A stretch of 6,533 nucleotides of DNA from Cryomorphaceae bacterium (GTDB lineage Bacteria > Bacteroidota > Bacteroidia > Flavobacteriales_D > Crocinitomicaceae): assembly GCA_027485365.1 (NCBI GenBank), contig JAIXRD010000067.1, forward strand, positions 1-6,533, in the 5' to 3' direction. A program made the translations under genes and the position numbers. This document shows, piece by piece, positions 1 to 5,738 of this stretch. Below the pieces are notes generated by a model that was not told where the DNA came from, did not search any database, and saw only the letters and a program-made list of their open reading frames with translations. Every line of letters starts with the position of its first letter. Position 1 is the first letter of the stretch.

Positions 1-345
1 CTTTCAGGCGGTGAAGCACAACGAATTAAACTCGCATCGTTCTTAGCAAAAGGAAATAACCAAGCTCCTACCCTCTTTTTATTTGATGAACCCTCAACTG
101 GACTTCATTATTACGACATTGAAAAACTGTTGCAATCCTTCCAGGCTTTAATTGCAAACGGCCACAGCATCGTAGTCATTGAACATAACCTAGATATCAT
201 TAAAACATCAGACCATGTAATCGATATTGGTCCGGAAGGTGGTGAAGGCGGTGGAAAAATTGTTTTTACAGGAACGCCAGAAGACTTGGTAACACGAACG
301 GACAACTACACCGGTATTGCGTTGGCCGAAAAGGGATTGAATTAG
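1..345 (+). CDS. uvrA: UvrA excinuclease ABC subunit A, C-terminal fragment (5' end outside window)
   Basis: UvrA is the damage-recognition ATPase of nucleotide excision repair; it loads UvrB onto damaged DNA in the cytoplasm. Only the last 114 residues are visible, and the frame is open to the window's left edge. They hold the end of the second ABC ATPase domain: the signature LSGGEAQRIKLA (visible residues 1-12), Walker B with catalytic glutamate LFLFDEPSTGLH (25-36; D29, E30), the H-loop histidine in VIEHN (H62), and the UvrA-typical GPEGGEGGG stretch (78-86) followed by the GTPEDL tail. LSGGEAQR, DEPSTGLH and IEHNLD together separate UvrA from ordinary ABC transporters. The tail is of normal length, so the 3' end is intact. 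Bacteroidota often carry more than one UvrA; which paralogue this is cannot be settled from the fragment. The next gene follows with no gap. Confidence 0.95.
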   Translation, partial: LSGGEAQRIKLASFLAKGNNQAPTLFLFDEPSTGLHYYDIEKLLQSFQALIANGHSIVVIEHNLDIIKTSDHVIDIGPEGGEGGGKIVFTGTPEDLVTRTDNYTGIALAEKGLN

Positions 346-831
346 GTGATACGCATTAGACCATATCTACCAACTGACTCATCGGGATGCCTTTCTATAT
401 TTGATGGAAATTGTCCGAAATATTTTGATTTTTCAGAACGTGATGCATTTGCTCAATGGTTGAGCTTCCAGGAATTACCTGATAAAAACACCTATTCTTT
501 TTCTGCTTTAGAGCGCTACTATGTCATTGAAGATAATGACAATCAAATGGTTGGTTGTGCAGGATATTATCTAACAATGGATGAAAAAGAAGCGCGTTTT
601 GCGTGGGGAATGATTAAACGAGATCAACATCTTAAAGGATATGGAGCTGCCATTGCCGAATTTCGCTTACAGGAAATACAATATAAACATCCATCTTCGG
701 AAATAACACTGGGAACGTCTCAACATACCTACGAATTTTATATGGGCTTAGGGTTTGAAGTATTGGAAATTATTCCATCTGGATTTGCTCCGAATTTAGA
801 CAAATATGAAATGAAATTGAAGGCAAATTGA
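346..831 (+). CDS. GNAT family N-acetyltransferase
   Basis: Predicted cytoplasmic acetyl-CoA-dependent N-acetyltransferase of 161 residues; the substrate is unknown. The N-terminus (IRIRPYLPTD) is the usual GNAT first strand. Residues 56-75 form the central strands, with VIEDNDNQMVGCAGY. The acetyl-CoA pyrophosphate loop of motif A is QHLKGYGAA (94-102), fitting the x-x-x-G-x-G pattern but with H95 where R or Q is usual. Motif B is around EFYMGLGFEVLE (130-141). The length is normal for a single-domain GNAT. The start is GTG at 346, directly after the uvrA TAG at 343-345 and in the same frame; an AAGGGA stretch at 331-336 lies nine bases upstream and could serve as a ribosome site. No ATG occurs before the domain is well under way, so GTG is the only sensible start. 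Likely co-transcribed with uvrA, with translation perhaps by reinitiation. Confidence 0.88.
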   Translation: MIRIRPYLPTDSSGCLSIFDGNCPKYFDFSERDAFAQWLSFQELPDKNTYSFSALERYYVIEDNDNQMVGCAGYYLTMDEKEARFAWGMIKRDQHLKGYGAAIAEFRLQEIQYKHPSSEITLGTSQHTYEFYMGLGFEVLEIIPSGFAPNLDKYEMKLKAN

Positions 832-859
832 ACCTATCTTGAGTTAAGCGGTATCTTTG
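828..859 (+). promoter_or_regulatory. Bacteroidota-type promoter for the SIMPL gene
   Basis: TTG at 828-830, a 21-base spacer and TATCTTTG at 852-859 match the Bacteroidota primary sigma consensus (TTG or TTTG, then TAnnTTTG) exactly in the -7 element and within the reported spacing. Transcription would start near 863-866, leaving a leader of about 16-19 bases before the ATG at 882. The -33 TTG overlaps the stop codon of the acetyltransferase gene. This is a consensus match only, with no expression evidence. Confidence 0.5.
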
Positions 860-870
860 GGTGAACTCAA
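839..870. repeat. Inverted repeat flanking the -7 element
   Basis: TTGAGTT (839-845) and AACTCAA (864-870) are perfect 7-base inverted repeats separated by 18 bases that contain the whole putative -7 element TATCTTTG. The arm-to-arm distance and long loop make it a poor terminator, and there is no T-tract. An operator for a dimeric regulator is one possibility; chance is another in an AT-rich gap. Confidence 0.35.
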
Positions 871-881
871 AATAACATCTT

Positions 882-1604
882 ATGAAATCATATCAATCCA
901 TCCTTGCAATCCTTTGTATTTCCTTTTTTTACTCGATCCATTACGGTCAAACGAAATCTACTGAAGAAATCCCATATATTGAAGTGAATGGGTATGCGGA
1001 GAAGGAAGTAATTCCAAATGAAATTTACATTGGAATTACCTTACGTGAACGAATGGAAAACAAAGAAAAGGTAACTATTGAATCGCAAGAAAAACAGCTG
1101 CGAGAAGCGCTTACTACATTAAGTATTCCGATATCCAACCTCTCGATTGCTGATGCCAATGCCGACTATGTAAAAGTAAGCTGGCAGAAGCGTGATGTAC
1201 TCACGAAAAAAGAATATCAATTAAAAGTTGGAAACGCCGCATCCGTTGGCAAGGTATTTCAAGAATTAGAAAAAATGAAAATTCAAGATGGTTACATCGA
1301 TCATGTGAGTCATTCTGCTATCGACAGTTTAAGAAAACAAGTTCGTATTGAAGCAATTAAAGCAGCCAAAGAAAAATCAGATTATTTGCTCAACGCCATT
1401 GGACAAAAAACTGGAAAGGCGTTAATTGTTAGTGAACTTGAAAACAATACACTAACGCGTAAAGATCTTTCTCGTATGCCCGCTAGAGCAGCAAATAAAA
1501 TGTTCAGTGATGGAGCCTTTGAATCAATCGATTTTGAACCGGAAATTGAATTTCAAAAAATCAAATTGAGTTATTCAATTTATACTAAGTTCACGATTCA
1601 ATAA
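882..1604 (+). CDS. SIMPL (DUF541) domain exported protein
   Basis: A 240-residue protein of the SIMPL/DUF541 family, whose members are exported proteins of ill-defined function (some relatives are linked to outer-membrane integrity, stress or kinase-associated signalling). A signal peptide is visible: K2, a hydrophobic run at about 6-20, then YGQ, with cleavage probably near residue 22. The family hallmark first strand is YIEVNGYAEKEVIPNEIYIGITL (about 32-54), followed by a helix (about 62-80) and strands at 96-115. The second half has the typical alanine- and lysine-rich helix RIEAIKAAKEKSDYLLNAIGQKTGKAL (155-181), then the closing strand (about 223-238). Length is normal for the family. 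The start ATG lies downstream of a consensus promoter with an A-rich leader and no Shine-Dalgarno. The next gene begins four bases after the stop, so the two are probably one operon. Family assignment is from pattern recognition; the location is periplasmic by inference. Confidence 0.85.
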   Translation: MKSYQSILAILCISFFYSIHYGQTKSTEEIPYIEVNGYAEKEVIPNEIYIGITLRERMENKEKVTIESQEKQLREALTTLSIPISNLSIADANADYVKVSWQKRDVLTKKEYQLKVGNAASVGKVFQELEKMKIQDGYIDHVSHSAIDSLRKQVRIEAIKAAKEKSDYLLNAIGQKTGKALIVSELENNTLTRKDLSRMPARAANKMFSDGAFESIDFEPEIEFQKIKLSYSIYTKFTIQ

Positions 1605-1608
1605 GCGG

Positions 1609-2355
1609 ATGAACAACGGAAGTAAATTCCTTCATTTCACTATTATTTTACTTTTCATTTCGTGTGCTTCTAGAAATCAGAAGCATGTTGAAAAGAAAGA
1701 ATCTGGTCAACGGGTAAGTAACGAACATAATCGTGTTAAGCCAAAGGAATTCATAAACCCCAATCCCGATAAAACTCCAAAAATTAGCGGTGAGACAAAG
1801 CATCAACAGCTTAAGGATATTCGGACGTATTACCACGTAACATACAAACATCTCGTTGGCTATGATACCATAACCGACCATCTTCAGATTTGTAAGAATA
1901 TCTTCACGTTTTTCATTGATAATCCGAATTACAAGGAACTTGAACCATTCAGAGCTGCGGGATTTCCGATGGAATTTTGGGGCACCAATATGTGTTCGTT
2001 TTTTGGTGTTCCTGAAACGAAAGTCAATTCCTACTTGAATAAAGCTGCACAATTAGGCTATACTACCGTTGGTTATGATGCCCAGTTAATGAATGAACGA
2101 GACACAACGTCACTCATTATATCAAACCATTTGAACGTGTATTTCGACCGCCGAAGTGCGCAATCCGATATAGACCAAGTAATGAAAGAAATCAAAGGAA
2201 TTAGCAATGAAGGCGGTAGTCTAGCATATGCCTTTGTGGTTAAAGTGCAGTCTAATCGCATTCAGGAAATTGTAAGAGTGTACAAGCAATTACAACAACA
2301 CCCCCTGGTGCGGCATCTTGAATTTATACCTGAAAGTTGCTATCCAAGAATATAA
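1609..2355 (+). CDS. Lipoprotein of unknown function with a possible propeptide-like C-terminal domain
   Basis: I do not recognise this 248-residue protein as a whole. The N-terminus has a basic residue (K6), a hydrophobic run (8-17) and a lipobox-like FISC with C19, so it is probably a lipoprotein. Residues 20-68 are a polar, lysine-, asparagine- and proline-rich linker. A helical, aromatic-rich region follows (70-160) with cysteines C95 and C129 and the motif FRAAGFPMEFWGTNMCSFFG (114-133). The last part (175-243) alternates strand and helix: LNVYFDRRSAQSDIDQVMKEI, then AYAFVVKV, a helix, and HPLVRHLEFIP. That layout resembles the beta-alpha-beta-beta-alpha-beta inhibitor/propeptide fold of subtilase prodomains, but no protease domain follows. 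There are no acidic residues just after C19, so surface export is not indicated. It starts four bases after the SIMPL stop, without a Shine-Dalgarno, suggesting one operon. The coding call is firm; the domain suggestion is weak. Confidence 0.8.
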   Translation: MNNGSKFLHFTIILLFISCASRNQKHVEKKESGQRVSNEHNRVKPKEFINPNPDKTPKISGETKHQQLKDIRTYYHVTYKHLVGYDTITDHLQICKNIFTFFIDNPNYKELEPFRAAGFPMEFWGTNMCSFFGVPETKVNSYLNKAAQLGYTTVGYDAQLMNERDTTSLIISNHLNVYFDRRSAQSDIDQVMKEIKGISNEGGSLAYAFVVKVQSNRIQEIVRVYKQLQQHPLVRHLEFIPESCYPRI

Positions 2356-2368
2356 TTCCTTAACTTTA
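2337..2368 (+). promoter_or_regulatory. Possible promoter for the DUF1566-type lipoprotein gene
   Basis: TTG (2337-2339), a 21-base spacer and TAACTTTA (2361-2368) match the Bacteroidota consensus TTG/TAnnTTTG in all but the last -7 base. The spacing is identical to the candidate upstream of 882. The -33 element sits inside the end of the preceding coding region. Start of transcription would be near 2372-2375, about 12 bases from the ATG at 2386. The gene may instead be read from the upstream operon. Confidence 0.3.
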
Positions 2369-2385
2369 TTGACCAAATCAATCTC

Positions 2386-2835
2386 ATGAAATACCTATTA
2401 CCGATCCTTGTTCTTATATTCATCGCAACCGGCTGCAAAAAAGAAGAAGTAAAAACATATACCATCGGTGAAGAAGCCTATGGGGGAATTGTTATCCAAC
2501 TGGACGAGACGAACCAGCATGGATTGGTGGTAGCTAAAACGGATCAAGTCACCTTTGCCATGCATAAAAATTGGAATGACTCTAAAGCCACTGTTGAGGC
2601 CTACACCGCAGGTGGAGAAGGCTGGAGACTTCCTACAAAAACAGAATTGGAATTGATTTACAGCACCAAAGCATCATTATCTGGTTTTGATAACCGTGAT
2701 TATTGGTCTTCAACGCTCGGAACAGGTACCGCTTGGTCCAAATATTTTGGAAGCACCATGGGTGGATTCACCTCCAGTCCATGGAAAGCCCTTTCCAATT
2801 GCACCCTGTGCACTCGAGGAGTGAAGGAATTCTAA
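2386..2835 (+). CDS. Small lipoprotein with DUF1566/Lcl C-terminal-like domain
   Basis: A 149-residue lipoprotein: lipobox ATGC with C17, followed by KKEE. In Bacteroidota a lysine plus two acidic residues just after the lipidated cysteine acts as a surface-export signal, so display on the outer face is likely. The rest matches the DUF1566/Lcl-type domain common in this phylum: GGIVIQLDETNQHGLVVA (33-50), GWRLPTKTELELIY (79-92), YWSSTLGTGTAWSKYF (106-121) and the closing segment CTRGVKEF (142-149), where family members usually end in an arginine-rich strand and phenylalanine. The function of the domain is not known in detail; it is found in cell-surface, adhesion-like proteins. C139 and C142 make a CxxC pair near the end, unusual in my recollection of the family. 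The ATG lies 30 bases after the preceding stop, with no Shine-Dalgarno. It is a short, single-domain version, apparently complete. Confidence 0.85.
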   Translation: MKYLLPILVLIFIATGCKKEEVKTYTIGEEAYGGIVIQLDETNQHGLVVAKTDQVTFAMHKNWNDSKATVEAYTAGGEGWRLPTKTELELIYSTKASLSGFDNRDYWSSTLGTGTAWSKYFGSTMGGFTSSPWKALSNCTLCTRGVKEF

Positions 2836-2873
2836 GCATTACCGATATTACATTAATTTTTATTGCAGAAAGG

Positions 2874-2927
2874 TCGAATTAAGTGTTTAAATAAACGAAT
2901 TCGATAGAACTATAAAACAATTCGATA
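2874..2927. repeat. AATTCGA repeat cluster upstream of katG (candidate regulator binding sites)
   Basis: AATTCGATA occurs at 2898-2906 and again at 2919-2927, both preceded by AAAC or AAACG; the start-to-start distance is 21 bases, two helical turns. The core also occurs inverted as TCGAATT at 2874-2880. The first direct copy lies within the palindrome CGAATTCG (2896-2903), and ATAGAACTAT (2904-2913), with inverted ATAG/CTAT arms, sits between the copies. With a start near 2961, the direct copies would lie at about -63 and -42, positions typical of an activator. The arrangement suggests peroxide-responsive control, but it does not match the OxyR or PerR consensus in spacing. Confidence 0.45.
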
Positions 2928-2949
2928 CCTTCTAGGGTTTAATTGATAA

Positions 2950-2957
2950 TACCTTTG
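2950..2957 (+). promoter_or_regulatory. Putative katG -7 element
   Basis: TACCTTTG matches the Bacteroidota -7 consensus TAnnTTTG exactly, 17 bases before the katG ATG. No TTG lies at the expected distance upstream (about 2924-2932), so the -33 element is missing. The direct repeats end just where it should be, which fits an activator-dependent promoter. The leader would be short (about 11-14 bases). The rest of the gap from 2836 shows no ORF and no clear terminator for the preceding gene. Confidence 0.4.
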
Positions 2958-2974
2958 ATAAAATTCAATTAGCC

Positions 2975-5287
2975 ATGAAAAAATCTGCCTTAATTTTTAG
3001 TCTATTGTCTACCTCCTTGTTGTTTGCACAAGGAAAATGTCCGTTCAATTTTGACTCCAAACCCACCAATACACCAACAGCTTCTGTGCAAGAATTACCT
3101 AATACCGGTGATTCTGAATCTAAACCAAAAGCACCTTCAACTATGGGCACCACCCCATTTAATACGAATAAAGATTGGTGGCCTAATCAATTGGATTTAA
3201 GTGTTTTACGACAACACTCTTCCCTTTCCGACCCGATGGACCCATCATTTGATTATACCAAAGCATTTAAAAGTTTGGATTATATCGCACTAAAAAATGA
3301 TATTAAAGCGGTACTTACACAGTCTCAGGATTGGTGGCCAGCAGATTACGGAAATTATGGTCCATTTTTCATTCGGATGGCTTGGCACAGTGCAGGAACC
3401 TACCGCACCGCGGACGGTCGTGGCGGAGCAACCGAAGGACAGCAACGTTTTGCGCCCTTAAACAGCTGGCCGGACAATGGAAATTTAGACAAGGCTCGCC
3501 GATTACTTTGGCCAATCAAGCAAAAATACGGGAATAAAATCTCGTGGGCTGACCTTATGGTCCTTGCAGGAAACGTCGCACTAGAAAGTATGGGTTTCAA
3601 AACCTATGGGTTCGGTGGCGGAAGAGCCGATGTATGGGAAGCAGAAAGCAATATCTATTGGGGTTCTGAAAAGAAAATGTTAGACGACCAACGCTACAGC
3701 GAAGGAAGAAAACTTGAAAATCCTTTAGCCGCGGTGCAAATGGGATTAATTTATGTGAATCCGGAAGGACCTAATGGAAATCCAGATCCAATACTAGCTG
3801 CAAAAGACATCCGAGAGACCTTTGGTCGAATGGGAATGAATGATGAAGAAACCGTTGCCTTAATTGCCGGTGGACATACCTTTGGTAAAACACACGGCGC
3901 AGGACCAGCAAGCAATGTAGGACCAGAACCGGAAGCAGCACCCATAGAAATGCAGGGTTTCGGTTGGAATAGCACCTACAAATCAGGAAAAGGCGCGGAT
4001 GCCATTACCTCAGGACTAGAAGTTACTTGGACACCTAACCCAACACAATGGGGTTCAGGTTATTTTGACATGTTGTACGCATATGAATGGGAACTCACGA
4101 AAAGTCCAGCCGGTGCAAACCAGTGGGTTGCGAAAGATGCTCCTGAAATTGTACCTCATGCCTTTGACTCAACCAAACGTCTTAAGCCAACCATGCTTAC
4201 TACCGATCTTTCGATGCGATTTGACCCAGCATACAATGTAATCTCAAAACGATTCCATGAACATCCCGAAGAATTTCAATTAGCCTTTGCTAAAGCATGG
4301 TTTAAACTAACACACCGCGACATGGGACCGAAAGTGAAATACCTAGGACCAGAAGTACCGAAAGATGAATTAATCTGGCAAGACCCAGTTCCTGCGGTGA
4401 ATCACCCCTTAGTAACTGCAGCTGATGTAACTGCCTTGAAAAAACTAATCTTGGCATCAGGCTTAACGATTGGTGAGATGGTTAGTACCGCGTGGTCATC
4501 TGCTTCAACATTTAGAGGTTCAGACAGCCGAGGTGGAGCGAATGGAGCTCGAATCACGCTAGAACCACAACGTCACTGGGAAGCGAATAATCCAGCGCAA
4601 TTGGATAAGGTAATTGCTGCATTAACGAAAGTACAAACTGATTTCCATAAGACTTCCGGTACGCGTAAAATTTCTATGGCTGACCTGATTGTATTGGCCG
4701 GAAATACAGGTGTTGAACAAGCCATTAAAAATGCAGGATACACCTACACGGTACCGTTTACCGCGGGACGTATGGATGCAACGCAAGCTCAAACGGATGT
4801 AAATTCCTTCGCCTTCCTTGAACCAATGGCCGATGGTTTTAGAAATTACAGCAAAGGGAACTACACCTTTTCTACAGAGGAATTATTAGTAGATAAGGCA
4901 CAGCTATTAGAATTAACTGCTCCAGAAATGACCGTGTTGGTTGGTGGTTTACGCGTAATGGATGGGAATTATGACCACTCTCGACACGGCGTATTTACCA
5001 ACAACGTTGGAACTTTGAATAACGACTTCTTTGTGAATTTGTTAGACATGAGTACTTCATGGAAAGCTATTAATGAAACTCAAGAAATTTTTGAAGGCCG
5101 AGATCGTAAAACAGGAAGCGTGAAATGGACTGCTACAAGGGCAGACTTGATTTTTGGATCACATTCTGAATTGCGAGCCATTGCAGAAGTGTATGCAAGT
5201 TCAGACGCTAAAGAGAAATTTGTAAAAGACTTCATCAGCGCATGGGATAAAGTAATGAATCTCGATCGATTTGAACTAAAGAAATAA
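2975..5287 (+). CDS. katG: Catalase-peroxidase KatG with signal peptide (probably periplasmic)
   Basis: KatG is a haem b enzyme that breaks down hydrogen peroxide to water and oxygen and also acts as a peroxidase. This 770-residue protein is full length. Distal residues are R134, W137 and H138 (IRMAWHSAGTYR); the proximal set is H301 (GGHTFGKTHGAG), W352 and D411. The Met-Tyr-Trp cross-link needed for catalase activity can form from W137, Y260 (GLIYVNPEGPNGNPDP) and M286. The channel aspartate D167, mobile arginine R448 (THRDMG) and S346 (the S315 equivalent of the mycobacterial enzyme) are present. The C-terminal haem-free half is also intact (about 470-770). The N-terminus has KK, a hydrophobic stretch (5-17) and FAQ, with likely cleavage after A18, then the KCPF motif seen in many KatGs and a linker rich in T, P, S and K (27-62). 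The length exceeds the usual 720-745 because of the signal and linker. ATG 2975 is chosen because it gives the full signal. Transcription probably ends at the hairpin at 5311-5341. Confidence 0.97.
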   Translation: MKKSALIFSLLSTSLLFAQGKCPFNFDSKPTNTPTASVQELPNTGDSESKPKAPSTMGTTPFNTNKDWWPNQLDLSVLRQHSSLSDPMDPSFDYTKAFKSLDYIALKNDIKAVLTQSQDWWPADYGNYGPFFIRMAWHSAGTYRTADGRGGATEGQQRFAPLNSWPDNGNLDKARRLLWPIKQKYGNKISWADLMVLAGNVALESMGFKTYGFGGGRADVWEAESNIYWGSEKKMLDDQRYSEGRKLENPLAAVQMGLIYVNPEGPNGNPDPILAAKDIRETFGRMGMNDEETVALIAGGHTFGKTHGAGPASNVGPEPEAAPIEMQGFGWNSTYKSGKGADAITSGLEVTWTPNPTQWGSGYFDMLYAYEWELTKSPAGANQWVAKDAPEIVPHAFDSTKRLKPTMLTTDLSMRFDPAYNVISKRFHEHPEEFQLAFAKAWFKLTHRDMGPKVKYLGPEVPKDELIWQDPVPAVNHPLVTAADVTALKKLILASGLTIGEMVSTAWSSASTFRGSDSRGGANGARITLEPQRHWEANNPAQLDKVIAALTKVQTDFHKTSGTRKISMADLIVLAGNTGVEQAIKNAGYTYTVPFTAGRMDATQAQTDVNSFAFLEPMADGFRNYSKGNYTFSTEELLVDKAQLLELTAPEMTVLVGGLRVMDGNYDHSRHGVFTNNVGTLNNDFFVNLLDMSTSWKAINETQEIFEGRDRKTGSVKWTATRADLIFGSHSELRAIAEVYASSDAKEKFVKDFISAWDKVMNLDRFELKK

Positions 5288-5310
5288 AAGGTTGATTTAA
5301 TAATCAAAAG

Positions 5311-5341
5311 AAAAGCCTCCTGTTCGCGGGAGGCTTTTTTT
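5311..5341. terminator. Bidirectional rho-independent terminator between katG and arsC
   Basis: AAAAGCCTCC (5311-5320) pairs perfectly with GGAGGCTTTT (5329-5338); a G-C pair and a wobble can extend it to a UUCG loop (5323-5326). Seven T residues (5335-5341) follow on the plus strand. Read on the minus strand, the stem is followed by TTTTCTTTT, so it can stop transcripts from both convergent genes. A smaller hairpin, TTGATT/AATCAA (5292-5297 and 5302-5307), lies between the katG stop and this stem. The arsC stop codon (5340-5342) begins inside the T-tract. Confidence 0.9.
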
Positions 5342-5738
5342 ATATCAAGGATTTACAATACGCTTTAATCTCATCGCGCACCGAACGAAAGGCATTCATT
5401 ACCTCCTCTTCTGTTCCAGTTACCTTCGCTGGATCAGGGAAATTGTGATGAATGCGCTTCACCGCACCTGGAAATACAGGACACTGCTCGCTGGCGTGGT
5501 CACACACAGTAAGCACCAAATCGAAGGGAATGTGCACGTATTCATCTACATGATTGGAGGTATGCATTGAAATGTCGATTCCATCTTCTGCCATCACTGC
5601 AATCGCGCGCGGATTAACCCCATGCGTTTCAATACCAGCGCCATAAACGGTGGCAACAGCCCCGTGAAAATGACGAATGTATCCTTCCGCTAACTGACTT
5701 CTACAGCTGTTCCCTGTACATAAGACTAAAATATTCAT
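5340..5738 (-). CDS. arsC: Arsenate reductase, thioredoxin-coupled type (LMW-PTP fold)
   Basis: Reduces arsenate to arsenite in the cytoplasm, which the neighbouring ACR3 pump then exports. The 132-residue protein has the phosphatase P-loop CTGNSCRSQ with nucleophile C7 and R13 (C-x5-R). C79 (LTVCDH) and C86 (EQCP) provide the redox relay; the spacings of 72 and 7 residues equal those of C10, C82 and C89 in the S. aureus pI258 enzyme, which uses thioredoxin. D102 in FPDPA matches the general acid. Length is normal. Against that enzyme, the potassium-site residues N10 and E18 are kept, but the serine and second aspartate positions are G33 and N62, so the potassium effect may be absent. The ATG (5736-5738) overlaps the ACR3 stop as ATGA, implying translational coupling. 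A plain low-molecular-weight tyrosine phosphatase is less likely because the relay cysteines are present. Confidence 0.93.
   Translation of the reverse strand: MNILVLCTGNSCRSQLAEGYIRHFHGAVATVYGAGIETHGVNPRAIAVMAEDGIDISMHTSNHVDEYVHIPFDLVLTVCDHASEQCPVFPGAVKRIHHNFPDPAKVTGTEEEVMNAFRSVRDEIKAYCKSLI

Noticed and set aside
839..870. TTGAGTT/AACTCAA as a terminator for the acetyltransferase gene
   Set aside because: The loop is 18 bases, the stem is AT-rich and only seven pairs long, and no T-tract follows.
1648..2052. 134-residue open frame on the minus strand
   Set aside because: It lies wholly inside the lipoprotein gene on the other strand, its translation looks like no protein family, and it has no promoter or neighbouring genes in that direction.
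2904..2913. ATAGAACTAT as an OxyR half-site
   Set aside because: OxyR half-sites have ATAG and CTAT separated by seven bases; here the gap is two, so it does not fit.
3331..3975. Several short open frames on both strands inside katG
   Set aside because: They overlap the most conserved part of KatG, and their translations (proline-, serine- and arginine-rich) are typical shadows of a real gene.
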